Below, piece by piece: positions 12,272 to 23,254 of a stretch of 64,000 nucleotides of DNA (position 1 is its first letter; every line of letters starts with the position of its first letter). Under the pieces are notes generated by a model. The model ran no database searches. It saw only the letters and a program-made list of their open reading frames with translations, and was not told where the DNA came from. Position numbers and translations under genes: made by a program. This DNA comes from Anopheles merus (taxonomy: Eukaryota > Arthropoda > Insecta > Diptera > Culicidae), in NCBI RefSeq assembly GCF_017562075.2, contig NC_054082.1:24130460-24194459 (forward strand), given 5' to 3'.

Positions 12272-12638
12272 ATGGTACGTTGAATACGTGCAAAAATACC
12301 CTTTCGTAAGTGTGTACTAATGCCAATCCTTTCCACAGAGTGCGATATTCAACTTTCAAAGCCTTCTTTCCGTTCTGCTGCTGCTGATATGCACCTGCAC
12401 GTATCTTCGGTCGCTGTTTCCCAGCATTGTGGATCGAAATAAAACCGGGTAAGGAATGTATAAAACTCGCAAAACACAACGCTAGAGATTAAAACGCTCA
12501 AGCACTAATGACATGCCTATCTTGTATTGTAGTATGCTTGGACTGTTCTGGAAGTTTGCCCGAGTAGGCGAAAGGAAATCACCGTACGTTTCGTTTGCGT
12601 GTCTCGTGATGGCTGTTTCTATATTATTTTGGTCTTAA
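12272..12638 (+). CDS. kish: Protein kish (TMEM167 family), small Golgi membrane protein
   Basis: Three coding exons: the ATG alone (12272-12274, immediately followed by donor GTACGT), 12339-12448 and 12533-12638. Together they encode 72 aa, exactly the family length. The start MSAIFNFQSLL, the loop SIVDRNKTG, and ARVGERKSPYVSF are the hallmark blocks of kish/TMEM167A. Two transmembrane segments are visible, at about 8-25 (LLSVLLLLICTCTYL) and 56-71. Known role: kish was found in fly secretion screens and acts in the early secretory pathway at the Golgi. Because the AUG is the last three bases of its exon, translation start depends on correct removal of intron 1. Divergent from Utp15. Confidence 0.97.
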
Positions 12639-12696
12639 CGTGTAATTATTGTATGAATATGTGAAAAAACGACTGCTGAAATGATGCATTTGAATG

Positions 12697-12702
12697 AATA
12701 AA
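12697..12702 (+). terminator. kish: Polyadenylation signal of kish
   Basis: Canonical AATAAA 59 bases after the stop codon (context TGAATGAATAAAGTG), consistent with a very short 3' UTR. Confidence 0.7.
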
Positions 12703-13565
12703 GTGTATGTGTACAATTATTTCCAACTAATGTATGTAGGCAGGCCTTTTACGATTGTACAGACTGCAGATGATTGCCAGATTCTATAACTCGTCTTTAT
12801 GTATGTACATGTTTGAGGTTAGTCGTATTTATTATTTTTAATTTTCCCTCATATAAATAAAGTTATTTTACCAACTTCATCTCCTACAAAAAATTAAAAA
12901 TCTATTTTCTATCTCGTTCCGACAACTCGAGCCCGTGGCAGTGCTCGAATCGAGTACGCGCCTGTCACTGTCATTTCACATTCCTGGAAAAACATCAAAA
13001 TCAGCCCGTTTCATTCACTCTCGCTGGTGGCACTCGCTCTTCCCCCAGCTGCTAAACAATAATATTGTGTGTGCCACAATTGCTTTTTGATCCAGCCCGG
13101 AGAGCTTTTTTCCATCAACTTCCATCGCTGTCGTCGTTTCAGAAATAGCTGGCGAAAAAAGTGCGTCGTTCAGCGCCGTACGTAGCAGCTCGTATCTTTT
13201 TCTTTTTGGTTGCAACCCCGCCTGAGCAATAGGTAGCAACAGTGGAAGAAGCAATAGTGGTAGCAATTTTTTGTCGTCGTTGTCGTCGTCGTCGTCGTCG
13301 TCGTCGTGGTGTCGTGGTCGTAACCAATCTCTCGCGCTGTACCGAGGTCGGTGTGTGCAGCAGGAAGTTTTGGTGTGCGGGAAAGAACTTGCTCTCGCTG
13401 CTTGCCCGTAGCAAAGTCTGTGTACCTTCTTTGTGTGAAACTGTGCGTGCTGTGACTGCCAGCCATTGTGTGAAGCGGGGAAAGGTCGTGCGTGCGTGTG
13501 TGTGTGTGTGCATGGTGTAGTTCTAATTCCGCGGCTGTGCATGGTGTGAAAAGCGGAAATTCGCG
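12703..13565 (+). other. kish-Duba intergenic region and Duba 5' UTR
   Basis: The first 250 bases are AT-rich. From about 13000 the composition shifts to GC- and GT-rich leader-like sequence with a (GTC)n run at 13272-13308, and it continues without a supported splice site to the Duba ATG. Short open frames on the opposite strand are driven by the trinucleotide run and are not supported as genes. Confidence 0.45.
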
Positions 13566-16500
13566 ATGACTATCAAACCCGTGGTCAATCAGAAAAGTGC
13601 TAAAGAGGAAACGCAGGAGGGCACGCCTCAGAACGTGCACGGTGTGGGGAATGCGGGCGTCCGTACGTCGCACCGTAATGTGGTGCTTAATCAGCTGTCG
13701 TCATCGGAATCGCAGGTAAATATTGGCTCGTCCGGGTGGTTCCTTTTACCCCTCCATTATTGTCAAACCTGCCCCACCTCCGCTATGCGGTGGAGGGAGG
13801 GAGGTTAAAAGTGTTAAAAGTGAGGGAGGTTAAAAAGTGTAACCCACACCTGCCCAGCAGCGCCCGTACAAGCCTTTTTGGAATGCATGTGTAGCGAAGC
13901 AATATGTGTGTCACGCTTATTTTTCCTTCTTGCCTTGTTCCTTCCTCTCTGGTTCTCTGTTTTCTCCACAGGCACTGCCAAGGGAAAAACGGGTGCTAAC
14001 ACCGCACAGCTTCGACAGTGACAGCGTAGTACGTCATCGTAGGAGCCCACACAAAAAGTAAGAAAATTATCACCGTACACCGACAGTAGTACCTTCTCCC
14101 ACCCTAACGATGCTTCATGTACGTCCACCCCGAACCATCCACCCCCGACTCGACGGAAGGTACAGCTTTATCGGGAAATCGGTCCTCCCACGGGTGGAGT
14201 GGGACGAGTATGCTGCTCAACCGTAGTATCGATTTCCAATTCCAATGTTCTTTCCAAATGGCGTCGCCGTGTGGTCGTCATCGTCGTCATGTTGTGTGCG
14301 TGTGTAATGGTTGGGAAGGGGTGCATACTTTTGTTTTTTTTTGCACCCCAAAAAGAGTTGCTTTGATTGTACGGAAATTACTCCGTTCGGCGTTTCGGCC
14401 ATGTTTGTAAGGTTCCGATTGCAACGAATCTCTTCCCCCTTCGTCCCATCTTCCAGCGCACAGTGCTTTGATTAAAGGGAGGATGCTTGCAGAGACCACC
14501 GTCACGGTTTACTGCCGCACAGAGATGATGCAGTATTTACATACTAATTCCGATTTCAAGAAGAAGTAAACCTCCACCAAGATGGCACTTGAGATCGGTG
14601 CCGAACTCGAAGAACGTGCTACGGGCGAAACTGCAGCGTGCGCCGTGGCGTGCTTCTACTTTTCTTCACCCCTCGGTATTCCTTCGCATCCTGTCGTCGC
14701 TTTATTTGGACTGGCGTGAAAACAGATCTGGCTTTTCGCCTACCCCCCACCACCCATATGCATTGTCTTGCGAGATTCGGCGGATCCGTGAGGAGGAGGA
14801 GTAGGAGGAGTGACTATTTTTAGGTGTTGACCTCCGCTCTCTTCTGTGTCGCTTCTTTCCTTCTGGCCCCGTATGGTGTGTGTGTGTGTGTGTGTGTGTG
14901 TCGCCTGCCGTGGCCTCAGAGCGTGTGTCCGTACTATGATTTATGTTAGTTTGTTTATTTTTTGTTCCTGCTATTAACACTGAAGCAAAAAAGTCTCCTC
15001 TGTCTCAATGCTATGCTTGGGGCATGGGACGGTTTTTCTGGAAAGTTGGTTTTATGTTCCTCTTTTTGGATTATTGAACGGTTTTAAATGTTTAAAAAAT
15101 ATTACCGTAGATTAGAAATTCGAGATCATGATCGTTTTCTTTGCAGCAAATGTCATGCAAACGTCAAAGCGAAACAGTGAAAGAAGCAGATTAGAAAGTA
15201 AACAAAACTCCACTCCACTCCCGTTTCCTCTTCATTTGCCGGCCAAATTATGGAAATGCTTACCTTTTTTCTGGAACTTGACGACGGAATTATAATACTA
15301 AATTTTAGATCAAAATTTGTAACTAATTTATTTTGATTGAATTTTTAAACTAATTTATTGCTTAATTTGAACAAAACTAGTACTGAAATGCTAGTTGAAA
15401 ATTAGCTAAATATACCAAAATACTAAATCCATCCTTTTCTACTTCTAGTCTTGGACGTCTAAAGCGTGACCATTACCACAAGCGTGAAAGTCGCGAACGG
15501 GAAAAGGCAACCGGTTCACCCAGCTATCATCATCATGTGGTGCTGCAACCGTCTGCCAGTGGCAAAAAGCAGTCCACCGCCTGCTCCAGCACACTGGCCA
15601 GTGCGGCGGGCGGGGGTCGATCTCCCAAAAGCACCCACCAGTCAGCCGGGGCAGGTGGATCGCTGCTAAACAGCCACCAGGCTGTGGTGGGCAGTCCGGG
15701 AGCGTCCGGTGTCGATCTGAACGCGGTGCTGGAGGAGGTCCGCTCGGGGTACAACAGTGGCGATGAGTATATCGACTCGAAGGACGCGCAGCTGACGGCG
15801 GACGAGTGGAAGAAGCGCGACGAAGCGTTCGCGAAGGTCCTGTCCGAGCGGGGCTTCATTCTGCACGAGATGGAGGAGGACGGTGCGTGCCTGTTTCGGG
15901 CGATATCGCTGCAGATCTACGGCGATCAGGAGATGCACGAAGCGATCCGCCAGCAAACGATGGACTACATTGTAAGTTGGAGTGGGATAAACTGTGGGGA
16001 ATGTGCAGCGATCGGTGTGGTACTGTACATCCTGGCGTTCTTTTCTGTTTTGCAGTATCAAAATCGCGAATATTTCGCACAATTCGTTACCGAAGATATC
16101 GCCGATTACGTCGAGCGAAAGCGCGCCAATCACGTGCACGGCAATCACATAGAAATTCAAGCAATGTCTGAAATGTACAATCGTTCCGTGGAACTGTATT
16201 GCTATCAAACAGGTAGGCAGAGCGCAGAGGAGGTTTAATGTAACCTCCCCCCCCCCCCTCCTCGCATGGATTAACAACCTTTCCCTTCACCGTTACAGAA
16301 CCTACCAACATTTTCAACTCGGATCAAATCAACAATGGCAACGAACCGTTCCGGCTGTCCTACCAGCGCAGCTCGCACTACAACGCCATCGTCAACCCGT
16401 ACAAAGCGTCCGTCGGCGTAGGGCTCGGCCTGGCCGGCTACCGGCCGGACGAGCTCGACATCAAGCAGGTGGCGGACGCGGTGCGCATGAGCGAGGAGCT

Positions 16501-17776
16501 CGAGATCGAGAAGACGATGCTGGAGGACAAGCTGAAAACGACCGACTGGGAGGCAACGAACGAAGAGATCGAGGAGCAGATTGCCCGCGAATCGTACGCC
16601 CAGTACTGCCGGGAAGCGCGGCTCGGGGCCGGCGGTGGCTCCAGCCAGAACAAAAGCACCAGCAGCACGATCACCTCGACCGAAATGATGGCCGCCTGTG
16701 CCAGCGGGTCCCAGTCGGCTTCCTCGTATCTGCTCGAGCTTCGCAAATCGCCGCCGTCGGCAGGCCATGGCAACCAGCAGCAGGCGCCCATTTCGTCCGG
16801 CATGGGAAGCGATCGGGGCGCCTGCTCGTCCAGCTCCAAGAACAGTTCGTTCGAACTGGACTGCTGCTCGTCCTCGCCGTCATCCTCCCAGCAGCATTAC
16901 TACTACGGAAGCGGCGCAAGCTCGAACGGCAATGGCACGGGAAGCAACAATAATAGCACCAGCTGCAGCAGCGAATGTAACCGTCGGAAAAAGCGTAACA
17001 TTAATTCACCGTAAGTGCTCGCCTCCGGTCCAACTGTTCCGTGCGCGCGTGTGTGTGTGTGCGTGTGTGTGTGGCATTATTATCAACTAACGCATTCAGT
17101 TTTCAACTCAATTTGCCCAACAGGATCGAGAAAACGAACAGCGCAGAAACGAAAAAGTGCAAAGCGAACGGTAACCGTACATCCAGCACATCCTCGAACA
17201 GTCCACGCCGTTCCGAAAGCCCTGCTGAAGGTAAGGGGTGCAACAATGGTTGTGTTTGTGCTGCAAACAGATCAAATTAATGGTTCCTTCATTGTAGAAA
17301 AATCCCCCACGCCATCTCCACCGAGCACGTCGAGCACAATGCCGCCTCCGGCCAGAGACGGCACAGAGGAGGAAAGCAGTAGCAGTGGTAGTGGTGGCGC
17401 TGGTGCTGGTGGCGTTGGTGCAAGTGTCCTCTTTCCATCGTCCCTGCCACCATCGACGGGAGCAGCGCGCGACGAAACGCCAATGTCCGAGTTTTATCAG
17501 TCCCTGCTCGAGTCTTCCTACACAGACGACGGTAGTGAGTACATTCCATTTGAGCCCTGCAAGCACCAAACAACCCATCGTCCCCATTCCCAGTCCCAGG
17601 GCTAACGTACAGTCGACTTTCTTTCAGGCTTCGGACAGTTGTCGGAGCGGGAAATGATCCAGAAAGCGCTCGAGGAGTCGGCGATGGATTTTGTGAAGCG
17701 CGGCGACAACTCCAAAGCTTTCCAGGAGGATAAGTACGGCACAACGGACGAAGAGTACGATTCCCCATCGCCGTAA
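13566..17776 (+). CDS. Duba: OTU-domain deubiquitinase, OTUD5/DUBA homologue
   Basis: Eight coding exons: 13566-13715, 13972-14057, 15449-15971, 16056-16212, 16299-17010, 17124-17230, 17298-17531, 17628-17776. They give 705 aa, all junctions in phase. The OTU domain spans about 200-340. The catalytic loop EEDGACLFRAIS gives Asp223 and Cys226, and the His loop SSHYNAIVNP gives His332. HGNHIEIQAMSEMYNR and VGVGLGL match OTUD5 specifically. Ser182 in GYNSGDEY aligns with the activating phosphoserine of human OTUD5 (Ser177 in the literature as I recall it). The last exon carries a ubiquitin-interacting motif (REMIQKALEESAMDF). Role by family: a cysteine protease that trims polyubiquitin. Regions 350-650 are Ser/Gly/Asn-rich and poorly constrained. 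The largest intron is 14058-15448 (1.4 kb). Confidence 0.95.
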
Positions 17777-19464
17777 GCGTGTGCGGGAAAAAAGGAATGT
17801 GACCAGCTGTTTTGGGGGAAAGCGTCCTGGGGCGTGTCGTCTGTTCCCCTCTTCCGGTCATTGAATGTACATTTTAAAACAGGTTTTAGGTTAAAACCGG
17901 GAAAAATGGCGTGTGTTGTCGTCAGACAGGCGCACACAACATACACACAGCTATATTATGCACATACACTACACAGCAGGGATACAGAGAAGATACATAA
18001 AACACACGCAGCCAAACACAATGCACATGTCTGCGATTTACTCTTATTTTTATCTTGTAGGTTGATAAGAGAGAATGCTTCGTTTTTTTTCCTCTCTCTT
18101 TTTAGGATATTTTACGTTTGGCTATAGGTTATGATGGTAAAGTGTGTTCTTTGCTTATTTGTTTGTTTTCTCCCTTTTTGTGCTACTAAAAATTGCAAGT
18201 GATCGTCACACACACACACAAACACAAGCAAACACACTTGGGGCATAACGTACTGGGGACGGATCGCCCGTGTGTAATGATAGAGCTGCAACCGGAAATG
18301 GATTGTTGTTGGATATGCAATGAAAATAATGAAAAGAAGAAAAACGGGCACGAGGAAACCCGCACCACGCAGAACCACCCGTATGCAATTTAGTGCGTAA
18401 TTTACGTGTAACTAACTAATTTAAGGTACCGCCGCTGTACATTTCCCGCTGAAAACAAAAGGCGCACGCATTTTACGCTTCGCGTCTCCTAACGGTATCG
18501 TTGCAACGTTGTACAAAGTAGAGGATAGTGTGACTGTATGGGTGCACATGGCAGGGACGAGTTTTTTTTGTTCATTGTTGTTCTGCGATGATGTGAACTT
18601 TTCGTTAGCGTTCTTGTCCGCTCTCTGCAAGACATTATTAGCGGGCAAAATGCGTAAATATCGGTTGCGGCGTTTGCAGCATTCAAACTAGATTCTGTTT
18701 CTATGTATGAGCGTGTGTGTGTGTGTGTTTGTGTTTTAAATCGTCAAGAGTGTTCCTCTTATAAGATTAGCACAGTTTTACACTTGCAACAAACACGACA
18801 ACAAAAACTTACCCCACGAGGGAACACACTCCAAGGTTTGGGAGGGCGCGTGGTTCGTGTACCTATAAGTATAACATTTTCAAAATTCTCTTCTAACGCT
18901 CTAAACCAAGACAAAACGAGGGAGGAGGAACAAATAAAAGTGAACATAATAAAAGTATCATAATTAATAAAATCCAAAGTGATGAATTAGGATTGAACTG
19001 CAAAACCCGTGGTATATGTGATTTACAGAGAGTTTGCGAAATAGCCCCCTGTTTTTTATAGTTTCTTTCTTTAAATCAACCCTCAAGCTATCCCTCTAGA
19101 ACGCATCTAGCTTCATTTTATATTTATATATTTCCTTTTTTTATATTATCTATGCACTGCTCGTCGCGTCATAACTTAAACATACTGACTCGTGAGGTTG
19201 TGGTACATTCGTTTGCTAGCAGCTAGTGTCCGAGCACGCAAACACGGGTGAAAATGCGTTAAAATACGTAAAAAAAAACAGAAAAGCAAATGCTCAAGAA
19301 CGAGAAGCAGGAGGGCGGGAGGAGTACGGCTGGAGAAGGAACGTGGAAACAGAACGGAACGAATGTTCACGGAAAGCTAGTGTGGAGCTGGGTGGTTTCG
19401 AAACCAAAAGACGGAGTAGTAGCACGAGAGGTACGAGTGGTTCGAGAGAACGTTTGAACACTTT
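17777..19464. other. Duba 3' UTR and Duba-Sam50 convergent spacer
   Basis: Non-coding, with CA/GT runs near 18209 and 18715 and several polyadenylation-type signals on the plus strand near 18933 and 18966 that could end Duba transcripts. The Sam50 3' UTR enters from the right. I see no other gene in it. Confidence 0.45.
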
Positions 19465-21233
19465 CTAGACAAACTCGTAACCGATGCCAAACTGGAACCC
19501 TTTCACTACCCGATCGCCCGCCTCGTACGAGAGCGGCTGGCAGTAGTTGAACTCGATGCGCGCCTTCTGGCCCATGCGGAACGCGATGCCGATTCCTGCC
19601 GTGCTGCGCAGTTTGTCTGCAAGGAAACAAAAATTCGGTCCAATGAAAAAGTGCGCACTTGCTTGCCCGCGACCACCGAATCACACCTACCCGTAGTGTA
19701 AGTATCGCACGTGCCGATATTGTAGAACGCATGTGTCCGGAACAGATTGCCGAACCCGCCGAAGTACTGGTTGAAGGGTAGCGGGCTCCACAGATGCAGC
19801 CCCGTCGTCCAGTACGATCGACAGCCGGCCGCAATGCCGTCGCGCCGCGGACAAGCACCGGCCAGCTCAAAGCCGCGCAACGTTTGCGGACCGCCGGGGA
19901 AAAACAGTTGATTGATCGGTAGCGATTCCTTGCGCTTGTCCTGCAGTATCGCACCGATCCGACCGCACAGCTGCACCGAGGCGCCGAGAAACAGTGGCAC
20001 GTTCAGCTCGGCATGCAGCTCCTGCCGTACGATGCCGAGCTGGGACAGGCGGCTACCGATCAGCTCGGTCGTGCCCTTTGCGTACACGCCGCTCGACGGA
20101 AACACGCTATCGTCCCGACCCTCGTACTGGCCAATGTAGCGGAAGGTAGACACTAGCCGAGGGCCGCAATGTTCGCGCACGAAGAACGGCGTCTGCTTGT
20201 CGAGCGCAAACAGCTCCTTCATGCCCAGCTCGTACTGGAGGCTGTTGCTGAAGCCGAGCGACGGGATGGCGAAGGAAAAGTCGAGCAGCGCACCGTTGTC
20301 CTCGAGCCGATACTTGGACCAGGGATGGGGCGATGCATTCCGGAACACGGTGAGGGAAGTTCTGAAACACCGGACAAGGGAAGCGTGAGGTTACCAGCTA
20401 ACCTCGGAAACCATTGTCCATCATACTTACTCTGGCTCATAATCGCCCACGGCCGTATGGTAAAAGGGTTTGGTGAGCTTAATATTCACCACACTGTTGC
20501 GCACGTAGCTGCGGCTTAGGTTTAAGCTGAGCCGTTCGCCACGTCCAAACAGATTCGGCGTGACCAATTCTAAGGGTATGGAGCGAAAGAGCAACAACAA
20601 ACACGGTTAAAACGATTCAGAAATGGTACACCAATCAGATAATGTTGCTTTTGTCCTACCGGTGGTAGCAGCTCCATCGTTTTGGCCAACCTCAACACCA
20701 ACGTTGCCAGTGATGCGGGACAGCTCCTCGCCCGTGAACGTGACCGTGTACCCGTTCTTGGACGCTCCCTCGCCCTTGCTCGTATCGATTGAGATGCGCA
20801 GGTTCTTGTAGATGCCTAATCGGAGCAGATCATCCTTGACGCTAAAATCCGAAACGGACAAAACGAAATGTCAATATACAACACACGCTATGGGACTGGC
20901 TCGGCGGCCACTAGTACTTTGCCGTCTCCACGATAACGTCCTGAAAGTTTTGCGCATTGAACAGGTGACGTGCCGCCCGCTGTACGTAGTCGTCGTGCGT
21001 CCGCTTCAGCCCTGCTATGTACACCCGGTCCACCCGTGCCTTGAAGCGGGTAAAATCCGGCTCCCGGCGACCTTCCTGGGACGGTTCTGCCTGTTTAAAG
21101 GAGATAGACGAAACAGGAATTAGCCATTAGCTATGCAAGAAGCTGACAGTGGGCACATTTCACCCGGCCGCGGATCATCACCACAAAACCGGGGGGAGAA
21201 GGTTCCGCTTACCCTGGACGTTCCGCCTCCCAT
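19465..21233 (-). CDS. Sam50: Sorting and assembly machinery component SAM50 (Omp85 beta-barrel)
   Basis: Six coding exons on the minus strand: 21233-21213, 21090-20918, 20841-20660, 20569-20431, 20361-19691, 19616-19465. They give 445 aa, close to fly and human SAM50 (about 443-469). An N-terminal POTRA domain (about 25-110) includes VYIAGLKRTHDDYV and LLRLGIYKNLRISID. The rest is an Omp85 16-strand barrel (Bac_surface_Ag family) with TPNLFGRGERLSLNLS, the FPGGPQTLRGFEL block with the conserved lid-loop Arg334-Gly335-Phe336, and a C-terminal strand FQFGIGYEFV ending at the stop. Role: core of the SAM complex that folds beta-barrel proteins into the mitochondrial outer membrane and links to MICOS at cristae junctions. 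The first exon encodes only seven residues (MGGGTSR). Confidence 0.95.
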
Positions 21234-22194
21234 GTTATGTAATGTGTCCGGTGGTCTTTTTCGGTTTCGGTTGGTTCCACGCACTGGACGGCGAGTAGCT
21301 TTGCTACCGTGCACACTAATTTACAATGAAACGGATTTAATTTCGTGCGATAAAACGCCTAATAAAGAATCATGCTGCTTTTAGGTTGCGCCAACAATAA
21401 ACAACGAATGAATGACGACAGACAGGACGCGTGAATTGCAATGCTTCATTGAGCGGGTAAATACGACGTGTAAATTGTTGTGATATCTAATGAAATCAGC
21501 TTTATATTACAGTTTTGTGGCTTAGAATTATTATGAAAAAGAAAACTGCATTTAATTTGATTTTTTTTTACTGAAAAATAGAAATTAAATCGCATTGCAT
21601 GTTGTTCATGATGGTGTGTACACGCCCTGTGTCAGCTGTCCTTCTGTCTGTTTGACAGCTTTGAGTGCACCGTGGCCCATCACTAATGATAACTTGTGAA
21701 ACAAATAAAAAAAAACTTTTACTTTTGAGGGTAATTTTATTATAAAACAATATGCTAAAATAATGCAAATGATATACACAATCAAATACATGTTTTGCAA
21801 CGATGAACGTTAAAGTACAGCGCTCGCAGACAGATTTGCCGTTCGGTCAAAAGAGTTGTAACTGGCAAGGGTGTTTTATAACTTTGACGCCGTGCAATGG
21901 TGCTAATGAAAGGTGAGCAACTAATAAATTCAATTTGTTCGATCTACAACTTTTTCCTCATTCATTTTGTATGTTTCTCATTCATTTTGTCACAGAGCAT
22001 ACATCTGCAACTCACCCACCTAAATTCGACAACAACCATGACCACGTGGTTGTAACGGATTATTTTAAATACATGCAACAAGTTTCTGCACATTTGCAAG
22101 TCCGGAAATTGCATTTCATGTAGGGGTTCTTGCATATGCGTACATCTCAAGAAGTGTTCATCAGAAAAATGCAAAACCATTAGCTTGAATGTCG
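21234..22194. other. Sam50 upstream region
   Basis: AT-rich spacer between Sam50 and the 3' end of the SVWC gene. At about 21632-21660 the motif AGCTGTC is followed 13 bases later by GACAGCT, a short potential hairpin that is too weak to call. I see no coding exon. Confidence 0.4.
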
Positions 22195-23254
22195 ATTTTA
22201 TTGATTAAAGATGGACAGTTTAAAAACTATATGACAATTTAAACAAATACCCCTTTGTAAAGAGAACAGATATTTGACCCATACCCAACCTCCAAGAAGA
22301 TGCAAAACTTACTACCCATGCACGTTGGATTTACTTTAATTCAGTTGATTTTATTTGAAAATGGATTGTTCGAAAAAGAAAAACATAAAAAATTACAAAA
22401 CTTATTGCATTGCGCAATACAACATGATCGTTTGTCTGCACCGGAAAGATGTGGGATGATGAAGAGAGGGGACGAATGAGCGAGAAGGAGAGAGAGAGAG
22501 AGATAGAGAGAGAGTATCGCCCAGGTCGAGATGTAGATCGAAAGAAAGAAGAATCACAACAGAACATCGAGGAGTCTTCATTTTTCATGGTACATCCCCC
22601 TTACAGGGAAGCCTATAGTAGAACTCTCATGTCCGGTAGTAGTAATCTACTGCTTTTCCACTACTGTACTACTGCACCTACGAAAGGTGAATCCTAGCCT
22701 CTATCTCTCTCGCTATTTTTTCTCATATACGCTCTCTCTCTCTCTATTATAGTTTCTGTTGAAAATTGCTTTGCTGCAATCTCTCTCTATTATAGTTTCT
22801 GTTGAAAATTACAGGATTGTGATGTTTTATGCTGTATTTTTGTTTGTTTGTTTGTTGTTTATCGTTTGCATCTTAGTGCGTTTCCTCTCCCGATAAATAT
22901 ATACTTCTAATATCACAAACTTGACTAATGGTTCATATACTGCTTGCTGTTACTGTCGAGGATCGATCTGTGTCGTGTTGGTTGGGCGGGGAAGAGGGCG
23001 GATCGGTGATGTAAAGGGTAACAAACAAAGTTTGTAACAAACACAAAAAAAATATATAAAAAAGAGTTTGCAAGGTAGTTTTCGATTTTTGTTGTGTTTT
23101 TTTTTGTTCTTTTTTTCAGTGGTTATGTTATTTGAGGATCATCTTTTTTCATCTTTTTCTTCAAACACTGTTCGCTTCGCTACTGCTTAGGATAGGAGCA
23201 TGTCCGCATGCTAATTGATTAAGATGGTTACTGCAGTGGCCGCCCGTGGCTCAC
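22195..23254 (-). other. 3' UTR of the SVWC gene
   Basis: Roughly 1 kb of AT-rich non-coding sequence after the stop codon. On the minus strand AATAAA occurs at 22350-22355 and 22197-22202, either of which could be the polyadenylation signal. It includes a GA run at about 22487-22517 and a 30-base tandem duplication (22738-22810). The exact 3' end is not fixed. Confidence 0.45.
22738..22810. repeat. 30-base direct duplication, period 43
   Basis: The 30 bases at 22738-22767 recur exactly at 22781-22810 (core ATTATAGTTTCTGTTGAAAA), separated by 13 bases. This is a recent local duplication in the probable 3' UTR of the SVWC gene. Confidence 0.9.
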
